Source: Vespula vulgaris (taxonomy: Eukaryota; Arthropoda; Insecta; Hymenoptera; Vespidae). From it: a stretch of 64,000 nucleotides of DNA. A program made the translations under genes and the position numbers. This document shows, piece by piece, positions 22,080-36,056 of the stretch. The stretch lies in NCBI RefSeq assembly GCF_905475345.1, contig NC_066592.1:7607501-7671500 (forward strand), in the 5' to 3' direction. The notes beneath the pieces are model-generated. The model was not told the origin of the DNA and ran no database searches. It was given only the letters and a program-made list of their open reading frames with translations. The first letter of the stretch is position 1, and the number at the start of each line of letters is the position of its first letter.

Positions 22080-22930
22080 TGAATAATTGAATTAGTTCAA
22101 TTAAAAAACTGTAATTAGACTAACGATGAGTCATAATAATTCTTAACAATGTTATTATATTGAAGTTTTGATTTCTTCAGAAATATCGTCGAAATTAAGT
22201 TTTGGATTCTTAACTGATGAAACATAAGATTAGGCTAACGATAAGTCTTAGATTATCCTTAAAAATCTAATCTTAACTAGCGAAACGTGAGATTAGACTA
22301 ATGATAACTGTTAGGTTATCCTTAAAAATCTAACCTATTTTTATATATACAAACAATTCGAAATCGAGCCTTTGATTTCTAAGAAAAATCTAAGATTAGA
22401 CTAACAGGATATCTCTTGATATTAATAATAACTTTATTAATATCAAGTTGTTCATTTTTATCGAAAAATTATTCGAGATCGTATTTTTGATTTCTAACAA
22501 AAATCTAAGATTATACTAACGGGAAATCTAATATCAATGGAAGTTACATAAGAAGAAATAATCTTGTTATTGAAGTTTCGCTTTTTTTTTTTTCTTTCAA
22601 ATGATTTAAAAGCGTGTTGTTGATTTATGAACGATAAATCATATAATATTAATAATAATGTTATTATTATTAATCTTCTGATATCTTTTAAGAGCAGTTT
22701 GAAATTGAGTTTTGTGATTCCTAAAAAAGAAAAAGAAAAAAAAACTGCGATTAGGGGAACGAAAAATATTATAATATTAATGATAACGTTATTATAAAAG
22801 TTTTGCTTTCTTAAAAACGATATAAAATCGTGTTTTTTATTTGTGAACCATAAATCTTGTAATATTAATAATAATTTCATTATTATGAAATTGGAAAAAG
22901 AAAGGATCTATTAATAATCAAAAATTTTTG
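22080..22930. repeat. Degenerate tandem repeat containing AATCTAAGATTAGACTAAC
   Basis: Related segments with atttctaa(g/c)aaaaatctaagatta(g/t)actaac, followed by ttattaat-rich stretches, recur irregularly, roughly every 100-150 bp (for example near 22,105, 22,225, 22,295, 22,385 and 22,500). The copies have diverged substantially, indicating an old local expansion. Confidence 0.6.
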
Positions 22931-24139
22931 ATTTCTAATAACGAAACTAATTTTAATTATAAGATTATGCTAGAAATACTTTTTGAAAAGACTTACGAAT
23001 ATTATTGAATATAATCTTAATTAATTCTTTTATTAGCAAAACGAATGATTTTCTAATTAAAAATATCTTTTCTGCTCGACATCGGAAAATAATTAAAAAA
23101 ATACTATAATAATTAAAAATTAAAAAAGAAAAGAATAAAAAAACTGAGTTGAAACGATCTTTCAATGCAAACGTGACTAATTCTGGACAGAAGAAAAGAA
23201 AAAGCTTATGGTTTTTCCTACGGCTTTCTTTGCTCATCTTCTCTTTTCTTTTATTTTTTTTTCCTCTTCTTTCAATAGTTAGCACCAACGTGAAAGAGTT
23301 TTGTATCGTCTGTGAATCATTCGGTTTATATTCCCATACTTTTTCCTTACTGCATTGAAACGTCACGTGCCTCGTGACACGTAACTTCATCTTTGTGCTT
23401 ATTCATTTATGCGAATAAGGTTACTGCTCTTGTCAAGATTTACATGTTGATAATAATAATAATGAATAACAATAATGATAATAATAATTTTTTAGTCAAA
23501 TTTTCATTGAGATTATTCTTACTTATATTTTCTTTATGTATTTATACACATACACATACACACAAGCACACAAAATGTCTCACTTTTTTTGTTGATCGAA
23601 TTAAATTTCGAAAGAATCAGTAATCGAACATTTATGAAAATTATTATATAAAGATATGAAAACCAGAAAAAAAGAAAAAAAAATTGTTACTTCAATATAT
23701 TTTTATACGTACTTTTTATCTTTTTATCTTCTTCTTCTTCTTCTTTTATTTTTTTCGTTTTTTTATTTAATTTTTTTTCTTTTAAATAAGTTTCTGACCT
23801 TACAACACTTTTTGAAATTCTTCCAAGATGATAAAGAAACGCGATTTCTTTCTTTTTTTTTTTTTAATATCGCATCTTTCCTTATTAAAGTACTTATTTT
23901 TATTTTTTTATTTTTTTCTTATTTAACGGTTAAACCAGTACTTATATTTCTTTTTCGCGTTTTTTCTTTTTTTGTTTTTCTTGCTTAATGGTTAACATAG
24001 CAATGAGCAAAGATGTAAGATCTAAGAATATAGATTTTAATATTTGAAATTAATGGCACGTAAGACAGATCTTATCTCTTAAAATAATCTTAGATAGAAT
24101 TTTTATTTATTTATTTTTTTTTTTATTTCGTTATAATAA

Positions 24140-24140
24140 T

Positions 24141-24185
<45 letters not shown>
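24140..24185. repeat. (ATC)n microsatellite
   Basis: About 15 ATC units, nearly perfect. Confidence 0.9.
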
Positions 24186-25811
24186 TTATCACTACTTAAT
24201 TTCGAAAGGTTTTTATACATATCGTTCGTTTTTCTACGTGATTCATGTATGCAACGTGAGAAAATATTTTACTTTGACCTTTTGCACAATGAGTATGAAG
24301 AAAAAAAAGGGGGGTAGGAAAATAATATCTTTTTTTCTTTATTTCATTCTTCTCGATCGAAATTAATAATATGTATTGAATATACACGCTACACGCAAAA
24401 TTATAAATTTAATATATAAATTTTAATTGACGATGGATCAATAAAATTAATTAATAAATCATACATATCGTAATTCTAATCAATTTTCATAGCAGATTAA
24501 TAATATTAATCGAATCTCGAATTTTTATCTTTTCGTATAATTTCTAAAATGATTATATGAAATTCACGTGAATTTGTGTTTTAATATTTAATCGATTGTT
24601 TAATTACCGTCGTTTTAAAGACTTTTAATACAAGAAAAAAATAGAAAAAAAAGAGAAAATAGAAGAAAGAGGGAAGAAAAAGTAAAAGAAATGAAAAAAA
24701 AGATAGAAAATAAAACAAAACGATTTTGTGGGATCATCGTAAAAGAATTAAAATAGAACTAATACGATAAAATTAAAAAATAGATTGTATTGAATGACGA
24801 TTTATTAAAAATTCAAGTTATTAGTTTATAATATATGTGTGTGTGTATGTGTATAAGTAAATACTTTCTTATGAATGCAAACAAAAATTATTCTTAATTG
24901 ATTATATAATTCATTGATCGAAAAAAAAAAGAAAAACTAACGTTTAATTTGATAAACTTCTAATTAAAATTTCTATTAATTCAAACTATAATAAATACAA
25001 ATGAATTCCTTTCTTATACGAAATATAATTCTTTTCGTTTTAATTAATCTTATTACAACTAATTGACACGAGGGCCAACTGTATAAATTAATGTACAATT
25101 TTTCATTACTATATAATAAAACGTCGTTATCGCGTTATCATGAAATTTCAAGTGGAAACGTTGTAACGATTCGTAGGATTCGATTTCGACGAAAGAAGAA
25201 GTAGTAGAAGAAGAAGAAAAAAAAATCATTTCCAATTCGTTGCGTTTAATATCACGAAACGTAAACAAAGAATCGATTGAGTCGTTAATAATCGCAACAC
25301 ATGCGACATAGGTAAACGATTATAGTCGATTAATTTATCACTGACGTAATGGAATTAAAGTGGTATATATATGTATAATAAAAAAAACCCATATTCTCTC
25401 CTTCTCTTTCTCTTCTCTCTTTTATTCTTTCTCTATCTCACTGTCTCATTGTCTGTCTCACTGTCTATCTATCTATCTATTTATCTATCCATTTATCTCG
25501 AGTTTTCGATAAATTCGAAATTTATTCGATGAAATTCACGATAACTGAGAATTTAACCGAGCGTTAATAATACAGAATGGTATGTTATTTTATAAAATAT
25601 ATTAGATATCTCAATTATCTTGATAAGTAGACAAACATTAAATGTGTTTAAATACGTCCTTGAACCCAAATGCTTTATTTAATCATCTACTAGTATTTCA
25701 GAGATAATAAATGTATAACGTGTGTAACATCTAACTGATTTCGTACTCTCGTTTAACACGTTTTATACATTATGTATATCTATATATAAGTGTGTATATG
25801 TGTGTATGTGT

Positions 25812-25925
25812 AAGAGAGAGAAAGAGGAAGAGATAGAGAGAAATAGAGATAGAGAGAAAGAAAGAGAAATAGAGAGATAGAGAGAGATTGAGAGAAAGAG
25901 AAAGAGAGAGCGAGAGAGAGAAAGA
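25812..25925. repeat. (GA)n-rich tract
   Basis: Imperfect GA/GAAA/GATA repeats of about 110 bp, plus strand purine. Confidence 0.85.
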
Positions 25926-26031
25926 TAAGGGAATTACGCGTGATAAAGAAATGTCATAAACTTTTTGATACGTTGCGTTCTAAAGAACGTCTTATGTTTG
26001 CATTGCAAATGGTAATGTCGGTCCTTGAACG

Positions 26032-26046
26032 CAGGTGTTGCACCTG
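26032..26046. promoter_or_regulatory. Inverted pair of CAGGTG E-boxes
   Basis: CAGGTG-TTG-CACCTG is a perfect 6-bp inverted repeat. CAGGTG is the Snail/ZEB and bHLH-type E-box core (established). It lies in a less AT-rich patch of intron 1, so an intronic regulatory site is possible. Confidence 0.3.
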
Positions 26047-26787
26047 GGATCAACTGTCTGTGTATTAATCTTATGTAATTGTAATACGTAGTTTTATCGA
26101 ACAACATAAACTCCGACACATGGTGTATGTATGGATGTATGTATGTTTTTTTTTCTCTTTTTTTCTTCTATTTTTTTATCGTTTCAGTATGCTATGGTGA
26201 ATAATAAACGATCGAAATACAGCAACTTGTTAATGATCGTTAATTCTCTATAATGACGTATAATTTTAAAATCGCTCTTACACATACGCACGCACATACA
26301 TATACATACTTTCGAATTTTTGTACAAAAAATATGACCCAAAATGTGCATATGAAATAATTTCTAAATTATTCTTTATGTATATGTGTATGTGTAAAATA
26401 TGTATGTCATATATGCGTGTAAAATAATTTTATATACCAGACTTACAAGTTTTTAAAATTCTCGTGAAACCGAGCATATCACTAACTATTAGATTTAACA
26501 TCGACTAAGATTAATACCTGTTTATTTGTAATTTATTATACTTGTAAAATTTTAATTACGATCGGGGAACTCAACGCATTTATCTGTCGCTTTTATTTTT
26601 TATTATTGGTTTTTTCTTTTTTTTATGTCTTTCCCTCGGATTTCCAATTCCGCAATTAATTACATTAATATCCATGAATTTTCCTAAATAAACTTTACGA
26701 ACATTTATAATTCGATTTCTAAGTTCAGACTTTCCTTCGTCGTAAAATGATCGTCATCGAGGATGGGTTCTTAATCAGTAGGGAAAA

Positions 26788-26813
26788 CACGTGTCGGTTC
26801 GTTGATGACGTCA
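26788..26813. promoter_or_regulatory. CACGTG E-box next to palindromic CRE
   Basis: CACGTG at 26,788-26,793 is followed 12 bp later by a perfect TGACGTCA at 26,806-26,813. Both are rare words in such AT-rich DNA, and their proximity suggests a small regulatory module (inference). Confidence 0.35.
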
Positions 26814-28844
26814 AAAACTTTAACGAAGGAACGTGAGGATTCGTGATAGGCGACATGAGCAGATGTACGCGCTGAATAAAACAAACGTGGTTAAGTAAGT
26901 CGTGCATCTGCAATATTATTATATACGACATACATACATACATACAGGGAAACGATTCCGATAGAGACGCATTGTAATTCATTACGAAGAAAAATATGAA
27001 ATTAACATGCAATGATTCGTTCGATTCTAATTAATAATTTCGCTCGTTTTTTATTTACTTAATTTTTTTACTTCTTTTCTTTCATTTTCTTACAAGACGT
27101 AAGGATGACCCAGTTAAATATTCATAGAGAGCGATACCTTTTTTTATATTTTCTATTTTTCCTTTCAAGTGTACATATATTATTTTTGTCTTTTTAAATA
27201 CAAATTTTTTTCAATTATGACATATATTTTTACGATTAGTTACAATTAATTAGAGAGAGAGAGGGAGGGAGGAAGAGATTTTTACTATAAATTTATTTCA
27301 GTTATTTGCAAGAAATGTATTTTTACAATTAATTAGAAAGAGCAAGAAAGAGATCTTTATTTGTATCTATAAATTTTCTATCAATTATTTATAAAAACTA
27401 TTTTATCACTGTTAATTATAATAACTTAGGGACAGAAAAAGAGAAAGAGACAGATAGGAAATTTTGTTTTTAAATAAATTTAATTTAATTCTTTAAAACT
27501 CTTTTTACTCTCTCGCAAAGTCGTCAGATTAAATGATGATCGTCCGTAATGTAGGTCGTATAAGGGACAAAGGACGTGGCAAATACATTTAAATATTTCA
27601 TGAATAAGATATAATTAACGGGAAACGATGATTTAAGGCAAGGGGTAACTTCTTCTTCTTCTTCGTTGCGGTCAGCACGGTCCCTATCATCAATCAATCT
27701 GTCCCCCTTCATTCCCTCCCCAACCCACCCTGCTTATGTAAGTTAACTAGCCACCATTCCAAACGACTATCCAGAAATAGTCAGCAACAAAAGCTATATA
27801 ATTCACACGGCATATAAATATCATATGTTATGGTACTATATCGTACCATTAACCACAAGTTGATTATTAATTAATGACCGGTTGAATATCTCGTTTATTA
27901 AATGGAATAAGAAAGAAAAAAGAATATATCTTGTTAATGTTGATTTAATATTAATTAATATTATTTAATGTTATTAATTTTTTTAATCACATTTGTTTAA
28001 TATCTAAGTACATTCCACGCAACAATAGGTTCCGTCTATTTATCATATCTATAAGCAAAGCTTATTTATCGATAAAAATATTACATTTATTAAAGTCAAG
28101 TTTATGTTTTATTACAATTGGGATCATCGTTTGCGAGAAACACTATATGATGTAAGGTATTCACTATTTCAGTGATACTGATCGTTACGAACTTGTCGAC
28201 AATTACAGTGAGCTTACGATTGTTAAAACAAAACGATATCTGTAATAATATATATAAAAAAAAGATCTTATCTTTTAAAGCAACCTAGTTTCGCATCGTT
28301 CGCCTCGTTGCAACTAATATTCAAATTCTTTTCTTTTCCTTTCGCGTTTTGAGGACTATTGATCTGGAAGCAATGGTCAACTACGTTCTACGATAAAGTC
28401 GACCTCCTAAGTTACATATTTGACCCGCTTTAACGTAAAAGTAGCACGTTTTTACATTTGTCACTTGTGAACTAGTAGAACATTTCAATTTATCACGATA
28501 AGAAGCACGTATCGAATTTTTGTTCTTTTGAAAAGTAACGCGTTTATCATTAGCCACGATACAATGAACGTTTCGCGGTTTTCTAAAAAGAATAATATAT
28601 TTTGGTAACCTCTTCGAAAATGAGAACGTATCATTTATCTAAATTATTACATTCACTTAATTACCGTTTAGTTCATTTGTCTTCTAGGAAGATTAAAACA
28701 TTTGCAAAGATGAAAAACTACTTACTGCTTATTTTACGAACAAAAATTAAAAAACATGTAATCCTACTTCTCATCGTTATAAATGAAAACTATATAAATA
28801 TAATTTTTTTAAACTATACATAAATTTTTAATAACAAATCACGA

Positions 28845-29650
28845 TTATTATCGCGATAAAAATAGAAAGTGAAAAAACCTGAATGGATATTTGTCAAAAA
28901 TATTCGAATAATTATGACAAAAGAGTTTCAAAAAAATATCTGAAAAGTTCGTATTTGTTCTTTTTAGATAATAATAACAATCTAGAAAAAACTATATGCG
29001 AATGCAACGCGCACGATCTTCACTGCTCTTTTATAGTAACGCACCGTGCACGCAACGTCAACGGTACGTCGCTAATCGTTCGTCTGCATCAGTCCGTAAA
29101 ATATCGCACACGTGCGATATTTCAACATAAAACAACATATGGCGAGATTTATAATGAACTTTTAATTGTATAAATTAAAAAATATTGCGAAATTTAGGAC
29201 GTTACGAGAGAATATTATCGCGATCAAAATAAAAACTGAAATAGCATTTATGAACACTCGTCGAAAATGTACTAATAATATTGATGAAAAAATTAAATAT
29301 CTTGAAAGTTCATATTTATTTTTCTTAGACAATAATAACAAAAAATAGAAAAAATAAACTATACGTGAAGGCAACGTGCACGATCTTCACTGTTCGTTTA
29401 CGGTAACGTACCGTCAACGCAACGTTAACGGTGCGTCATTAACCGTTCGTCTGCATCGATCTGTAAAGTGCACACTTGCGATATTTCAACATAAAACAAT
29501 ATAATGCTGAGATTGATAATGAACTTTTAATTGTGTAAATGAAAAAATATCGCGAAACGTAAGACGTTACGAGAGAATGTTATCGCGATCAAAGTAAAAA
29601 ATCAAATAGCCTATATGAATATTTGTTGAAAATATTCGAATAATTTAGAT
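28845..29650. repeat. About 365-bp tandem duplication, two copies plus a partial third
   Basis: Copy 1 starts near attatcgcgat (28,848), copy 2 near 29,213 and the partial copy 3 near 29,580. Shared landmarks are gcacgatcttcactg (29,011 and 29,388), gcgatatttcaacataaaac, and gacgttacgagagaat. Each unit has an unusually GC-rich core (gcaacg, cgtctgcatc) inside AT-rich flanks. The copies differ by many substitutions and small indels. Confidence 0.85.
29101..29120. repeat. 20-bp inverted repeat (9-bp arms)
   Basis: ATATCGCAC and GTGCGATAT are separated by AC, with CACGTG at the centre. In the second copy of the local duplication the left arm has decayed while the right arm is kept. Confidence 0.7.
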
Positions 29651-31224
29651 AAAAAACATTAACGTGTGCCAACAAATACGTAGTCGTGGGAGGGACAATG
29701 TGTGAAAAAGAATGAGGAAGGTTAGTTGGTACCAGAAGGAAGCTTGGTACCAGATCGAAAGACGATCGATAATTGCGATAGTGACTCCGCGACGGGGAAT
29801 TCAACACGCGGAAATTGCCTCGTTACACTTTTTGCTTACTATAAATGGCTTTTGTCTTTTTTCTTTTTTTTATTTTATTTTTCTTTTTCCTCGTAAGAGT
29901 AATCTCACCTCGTAAATATCTCTCTAGTGGGTGTACGAAAGAATATAAATTATATCTTTTGTGTAAAGAAACAATTTTTGTGAAAAAAGAAAAATAATAA
30001 TTATATTAATATATTTTATCATTTATGTCTATCTTCGCGTATGGTATTTATCCATGGAAGGAGGAATGGTATTTATTTATTTATAGTATTTATTCATTTA
30101 TTATTCAACTTTCACCTTCAAAATCCAATGTTTGTTGATATTACGTTGAATTTTAATTATTATAATTTATAAGGGTTTCTCTGTTTCTTTATTTATTTAT
30201 TTATTTATTTTATTTATGCATATTAATTAATTATAAGTATTTTCTAAAATAAGTTTAGTACATATATATATATTATATTACGTACTGATATTTTATTATA
30301 AAATATTTTTGTATAAATACTAATCATCTATTTAAAACACCGATAGAATGATCTTTTAAAAATACCGACTAAATAAATAACACTTGCAAATATATTTTAT
30401 CTGTAAATAAATTTATCTAGAAACTTCATAATTCTAACTAATACTCGTTCACCAAGCCATCAGAGTTTTATAAAAATTTCTTTTATCATGGAATTTATTT
30501 CAATTATTGATAGAAATAGATCTCTCTCTTTTTTTTATTTTTATTATTATTACCACCTTTTTTTTTTTTGATACGGATTTGGCGGAGAAAAATAAATTAA
30601 ATCAAATGTTTTTTTTTGTTTTTTCTTATAAATTAATAACCGGCAGACTTTGAAAATAATAGAAATCCGCAAAAAAAAAAAAGAGAAAAGCTGAAAGTTC
30701 ATATCGACTGATATTCACGATCTCGTTTATCCCATTTATGTTTCTAACTCTAATTGTTTCGAAAAGGTCAATCGTCGAAGCGTGTAGAAAAAAACGAAAA
30801 CAAATGTCGTGATTAAACTCGAATAGTAGTCGTAAAACGGATAACAATGGATAAAAGGAAAGTGTAAATTGCTATGAAAGAACTGGTTGGTCGTTTTATG
30901 AAAGAGAAGAACTAATTTAATAAGTAAAAGAGAAAGAGAGAGAAAGAGAGAGATAAAAATAGAGAAAGAGCGAGAAAAAGAGATAGAAACTTTTCTCGTT
31001 AAAGAGATCTCGATAGAGATTGGAGAAGTGACAAGAGAAGATAGAAAATTAGCACTATCGATAGAACGAACGAGATGTTTAAATTTATATACATGCATAC
31101 ATACACTCACACACACCCACATATATACACCTACATACATATGTTCGTACATGCAGATGCACATATATGTATATATACAAACATATATACGATCTTGCAT
31201 AGTGCATTCCCCGACATTACAAAG

Positions 31225-31850
31225 TATCTAGCTATTTTCTTTCCTATTGCTTCATTCTCTATAAATATAAATAAAGAAAAAAAAAGAAAGGAACTTTAAT
31301 AGTTCGCCGAACTAAAATCTTATAAACAAACATTAGATAATGAAAATCGTACGATATCAATTGTATGAATGTAACCATTGATTAATTAATTAATAATTAA
31401 TATCGTTACAAAGTGTCTAAAAATTTTATTTCTTATTGCTTCATTCGCTATAAATGTAAATAAAAGATAAAAGAAACGCTTTTGATATTTCGCCGAATTA
31501 AAATCTTATAAAGAAATATTCAGTATAATTAAAATCTTACGATAATAAATTGTACGATTTCAAATGAATGAAAATAATCATTGAGTAATTAATAATTAAG
31601 TTTGTTACAAAATATCTCTAAGAATTTTCTTTCTTATTGCTTCATACGCTCTAAATATAATTAACCAGAAAAAGAAACGCTTTTAATAGTTTGTCGGACT
31701 AAAATCTTACGAACAAACATTAGATAATTAAACTTGTTCGATCTCAATCGAATGAATGTAACCATTGATCAATTAATAATTAATTAATATCTTTACAAAA
31801 TATCGAACAATTTTCTTTTTTATTATTTCACCTAGTAGCTTCGTGACAAA
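31225..31850. repeat. About 190-200-bp degenerate tandem repeat, four copies
   Basis: The landmark attgcttcat(t/a)c recurs at 31,246, 31,435 and 31,636, with a decayed form near 31,822. Each unit also carries a gccgaactaaaatctta-type segment, attagataat, and a taattaataattaa block. Confidence 0.8.
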
Positions 31851-32480
31851 TATTAATAAAAATACTACCATTTATTGGATTAGAATTTTTAAATCATTTT
31901 TATTTAGTACTTTTAATAAATGATTAATATTATACTGATTAATACAAAGACTGTCAGTATCATAATTCAAATATTTGCAAACATAATAATTTCTCAATAT
32001 TTCATAAACAAATGGTACATTATTTATAATAATTCCAAATGCAATTGAGACACTTAATAATTACTATCTAACACTTATGTTACTGATATTTTATTACAAA
32101 TAAATCGTACGATTTCAATTGATGAATATCGCTTTGAATAATAGAAAAAGGAGAAAAAGCAGAAGACGAAGAAAGAAAAAGAATTCATACGATATATATT
32201 CATGATTAAAAAGATGTATGAATATAGTAAGAATATGAATAACGTGGGCGCGCGTGCTTATGCGTACCTACACACACACACACAATACTATGATTAAGGA
32301 TATGAAATTATCATAAATTTTTAGAAAGAAGACATCGAGTGTACGATAAGAATACTAAAATGAGAGAGAAAGAGACAGACAGACAGACAGAGATAAGTAA
32401 AACTAAGAAATATGTGATCGCGCGCACACGCGAGCGAGTAAGACGAAAGCGGATCCCACCGTCGTTATGCTCTGATTATT

Positions 32481-32514
32481 CTCTCTCTCTCTCTCTCTCT
32501 CACTCACTCACTTT

Positions 32515-32600
<86 letters not shown>
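32481..32600. repeat. (CT)n followed by (TA)n microsatellite
   Basis: CT run at 32,481-32,512 is followed by about 84 bp of almost pure TA interrupted once by CATA. Confidence 0.95.
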
Positions 32601-32601
<1 letters not shown>

Positions 32602-32764
32602 CGATAGCCCGGTTAACGTTTAATGGAAGATAAATAAAAAAACATAGATCCATATGGATCAATTGTATCTTCATCCTTTCTTATTATATTTTTTCTTCTA
32701 TTCTGTTATATTTCTCTGTGTTTCGATCAATCGAACATGCATAGATCTATATGAATCAATTGCA

Positions 32765-32795
<31 letters not shown>

Positions 32796-33715
32796 AGCTT
32801 AATTTCCTTTCTCACAGTTTTTCTTCTATCTATCTTTCTCTTTTGCACTATCTTTCTTCTATGAGTCTATCTTTCTCTTTTTCACTATCTTTCTACCTGT
32901 CTTTCTTCTTCTCATTATCTTTATATCTTTCTCTTTCCTACTGTCTGTCTACCTGTCTCTCTGCCTGGTTTTCTACTTCTCTTTCTTTCTCTTTCTGTCT
33001 TTCTATCTGTCTCTCTTTCTCATTATTTTTCGATCTCTCTTTCTCACTGTTTCCCTATCCGTCTTTCTTTTTCTTTCTCATTATCTATCCATCAGTCTTT
33101 TTTCTATTTCTCAATGTCTTATTTTCCGTCTATCTTTCTCACTACTTTTCTCTCCATCCTTACTTCTCTATCTTTCTATCTATCTCACTTTCTCACCGTC
33201 TTTCCATCAGTCTTTCTTTCTCTTTCTCACCGTCTTTCTATGTGCCTATCTTTCTCTTTTCCCACTATCTTTCTATCTCTTTTTCATTGTCTTCCTATTT
33301 CCATTTCTCTCTCTCTTTCTTTTTCTCCCTCTCTCTCTCTCTCCCTCTTTCACTTTCTAACTGTTTTCCTATCACTATCTCTCTTCCTCTTTCACTTTCT
33401 AACTGTCTTTCTTTCTGTCCCTCCCCCCCCCCCCCCTCTCTATGTATTCCTTTCTATCTTCCTTTCTCATTGTTATTTCTCTCTATCCTTTTCTCTTTTT
33501 TTTCTAATCTCTTTTCCATTCTCCTCTTTTCTCTTTCTTTCTGTCACCCTGTCACACTGTTTTTCTTTCCATCTCACTTCTTCACTCTTTATATATTTAT
33601 CATTGTTTTTTTTTTCTTTTCTCTTTATCCTTTTTTTTTCTTTTCTTTTCTTTTTTTTCTTTATCTCTCTTTTTACGTCGTTCTCTCTTTCTATATTTTT
33701 CTTTTGATTTATATA
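32765..33715. repeat. About 950-bp polypyrimidine tract, TCTT/CTCT-rich
   Basis: The plus strand is almost entirely C and T, built from imperfect tctttctc-type units with a 14-base poly(C) at 33,423-33,436. The long plus-strand frames through it (Ser/Leu/Phe only, up to 294 codons) are artefacts. Long homopurine-homopyrimidine DNA is prone to triplex formation (established). Confidence 0.93.
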
Positions 33716-34256
33716 TCGACTGTCTAACCGCATACGACATTCCATGTGGTCATTCCTGTCCGTCAATATGGCGAACGACGAAAGAGATAGTTCGATGTAA
33801 CGGACTAGACGAGGGCGTGCCACATGATGATTAGAGTTTATATTGCGTTTGAGTCAGATAGTATTCACAGTGCATTATTTTCTAAAGGTCAAAACAATAA
33901 TCTCTTCTCAACTTTTTCTTTCGTCATACATTTTGTTTCATATTTATGTAGGTCTTAGATCATCGACAAGTTCGCATTATCGTTTCGAACGTCGAAGCTA
34001 CGAAATTAGGTCGGAGATTAGATTATCGATTAGGTTTATATTATTTAGTATTTTCAATATTGTACTCTCTTTGAACGAACATTAGTTGATTCGATTTAAT
34101 GTCAAACTTGCTTAAACTTATTATGTATTTATTGCAATAAACTAATTTGATTTAATTAATTATCTAATTGAATAATAAAATAACTGGGATAATATAAATG
34201 ATTATAATCTAATAATGATTATGTAGATCGTATCAAATCAAGTGAAAGTACAATTT

Positions 34257-34321
34257 ATATAATATAATATAATATAATATAATATAATATAATATAATAT
34301 AATATAATATAATATAATATA
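34257..34321. repeat. (ATAAT)n pentanucleotide repeat
   Basis: About 12-13 near-perfect pentamers. Confidence 0.95.
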
Positions 34322-35633
34322 GAATTGTAAAAATCTTGCTGAAAAATTAAACGAAAAACAACAAAACAAAACAAAGAAGAAAAGAAAAAAGAAAAAAAAA
34401 AGAAAGTAATGATAACAATCTCAATTAAATATTAAATTATCTTATTTCTTACTTGTGATAGCGAAATTATAATTAAAATTGATAAAGGAGTAATTGTGAT
34501 TAATTTTTTGAATGTATCTTTAGAATTTGATCCCCGTTTCAATCAATCGATTTTTACGATAATATCTACGATAAACTACGAAGATTTGCATCATATGTAT
34601 GCAATAAAAAAAAATAAAAGGGAAAAGAAAAACAAGAGAAAAAAAATCGAAGCGAGTACATACAATGTAAAGTCTATAATTATTACAAATCGTGTACGTA
34701 TATATGAAATACATACATACATAGATATTTCCGTATTTAATTTTCTGCTTTCTCATATGTTATTACGAATGCATTTATATACGAACACGCGCTATGTCTC
34801 GTAACTCCTTGCAAATGCACTTTTGTATCACGAATGTGTCTGAAAGTGTGCCAAAGACGTCTTGAACATCGACAAACAACGATATGGAATGTGTATATGT
34901 GTGTATGTGTGTGTATATATATATATATATAAACTCGAATGAAGGAGTATACGATGAAGATCAAGCTTAATATATAAGTATGTACATACATACATGTGTA
35001 CGTATGAATACATGTATGTACATAAATACTTATGCTATACGACTCTCAGATTGACTCACCAAAAATATATTTTAATTCTTTCGCCGTTATATATATATTC
35101 GATTATCTGAACCCTACCATCCCCCACTATTTGCACCCGACGCATACTGCATCGCCTTTTTTCGAACGCGGATAAAATTTCAGATAAAAATCTTTAAAAA
35201 TAGTCTTTCCTTGTATACGATATCAAGAATAAACTTATGTTTTGCATTTAACTGGTACATGTGTATTATACATGTATATATGTCTGCATAGTGTGTATAT
35301 ATATGTATATATATATATAGTCCGGCCCAGATTTCGAAAAGCAATTTTGAGTTTACGATTATGGCCGGATTAGAGGGGCCGTTTGTGCTATTATCGATCG
35401 AGCTATCACGATAATTTTCTCTCTCTCTCTCTCTCTCTGTCTGTCTCTCTTTCTCATTTTCTCTCGTTATTTTTTGTGTTCGGTAGACAAATGCATAAAG
35501 TGGGGAAAGGATGATGATGTTAAAAATAGAAAGATAAATAAAACTGACAAAGAAAAGTTGTTCTCTATTATCGAGACTTCGTAAAAAATTTTTGTTTAAT
35601 TTATTCGATACACAATAACACGTAAGTAGGTAA

Positions 35634-35638
<5 letters not shown>

Positions 35639-35682
<44 letters not shown>
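35639..35682. repeat. (TA)n microsatellite
   Basis: Perfect TA repeat of about 21 units. Confidence 0.95.
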
Positions 35683-35690
<8 letters not shown>

Positions 35691-35987
35691 TCTAAGTAAG
35701 AGAGATAATAGAAAAATTGTAGTAATCTATAATATATAACGTATACGATTTATCGTCTTTAATCAAAGTTCGAATAAATTAAAAAAATTTTTCTTTGATT
35801 TACATATTTACCTATATATAAAATTAAATAGATTCAAGATGATTTAAATAAAAAAATGTTTTTGATATATCTACACAAGCACGCACACGCGTGTAATATA
35901 TATAGAATGTCCTAAAAATCATGGATGAATTGAAGATGTTAAGGGCTGTTATTTCTAAGAGAAATAAAGAATAAAAATAAAATTGAC

Positions 35988-35989
<2 letters not shown>

Positions 35990-36051
<62 letters not shown>
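35990..36051. repeat. (TA)n followed by (GA)n microsatellite
   Basis: TA at 35,992-36,026 then GA at 36,027-36,052. Confidence 0.95.

Positions 36052-36056
<5 letters not shown>

Noticed and set aside
32843..33727. 294-codon plus-strand frame
   Set aside because: A Ser/Leu/Phe-only translation of a homopyrimidine tract.
35905..35960. gaatgtcctaaaaatcatgg as a transposon end
   Set aside because: Superficially like ends of insect repeats, but no inverted partner or target-site duplication was seen.
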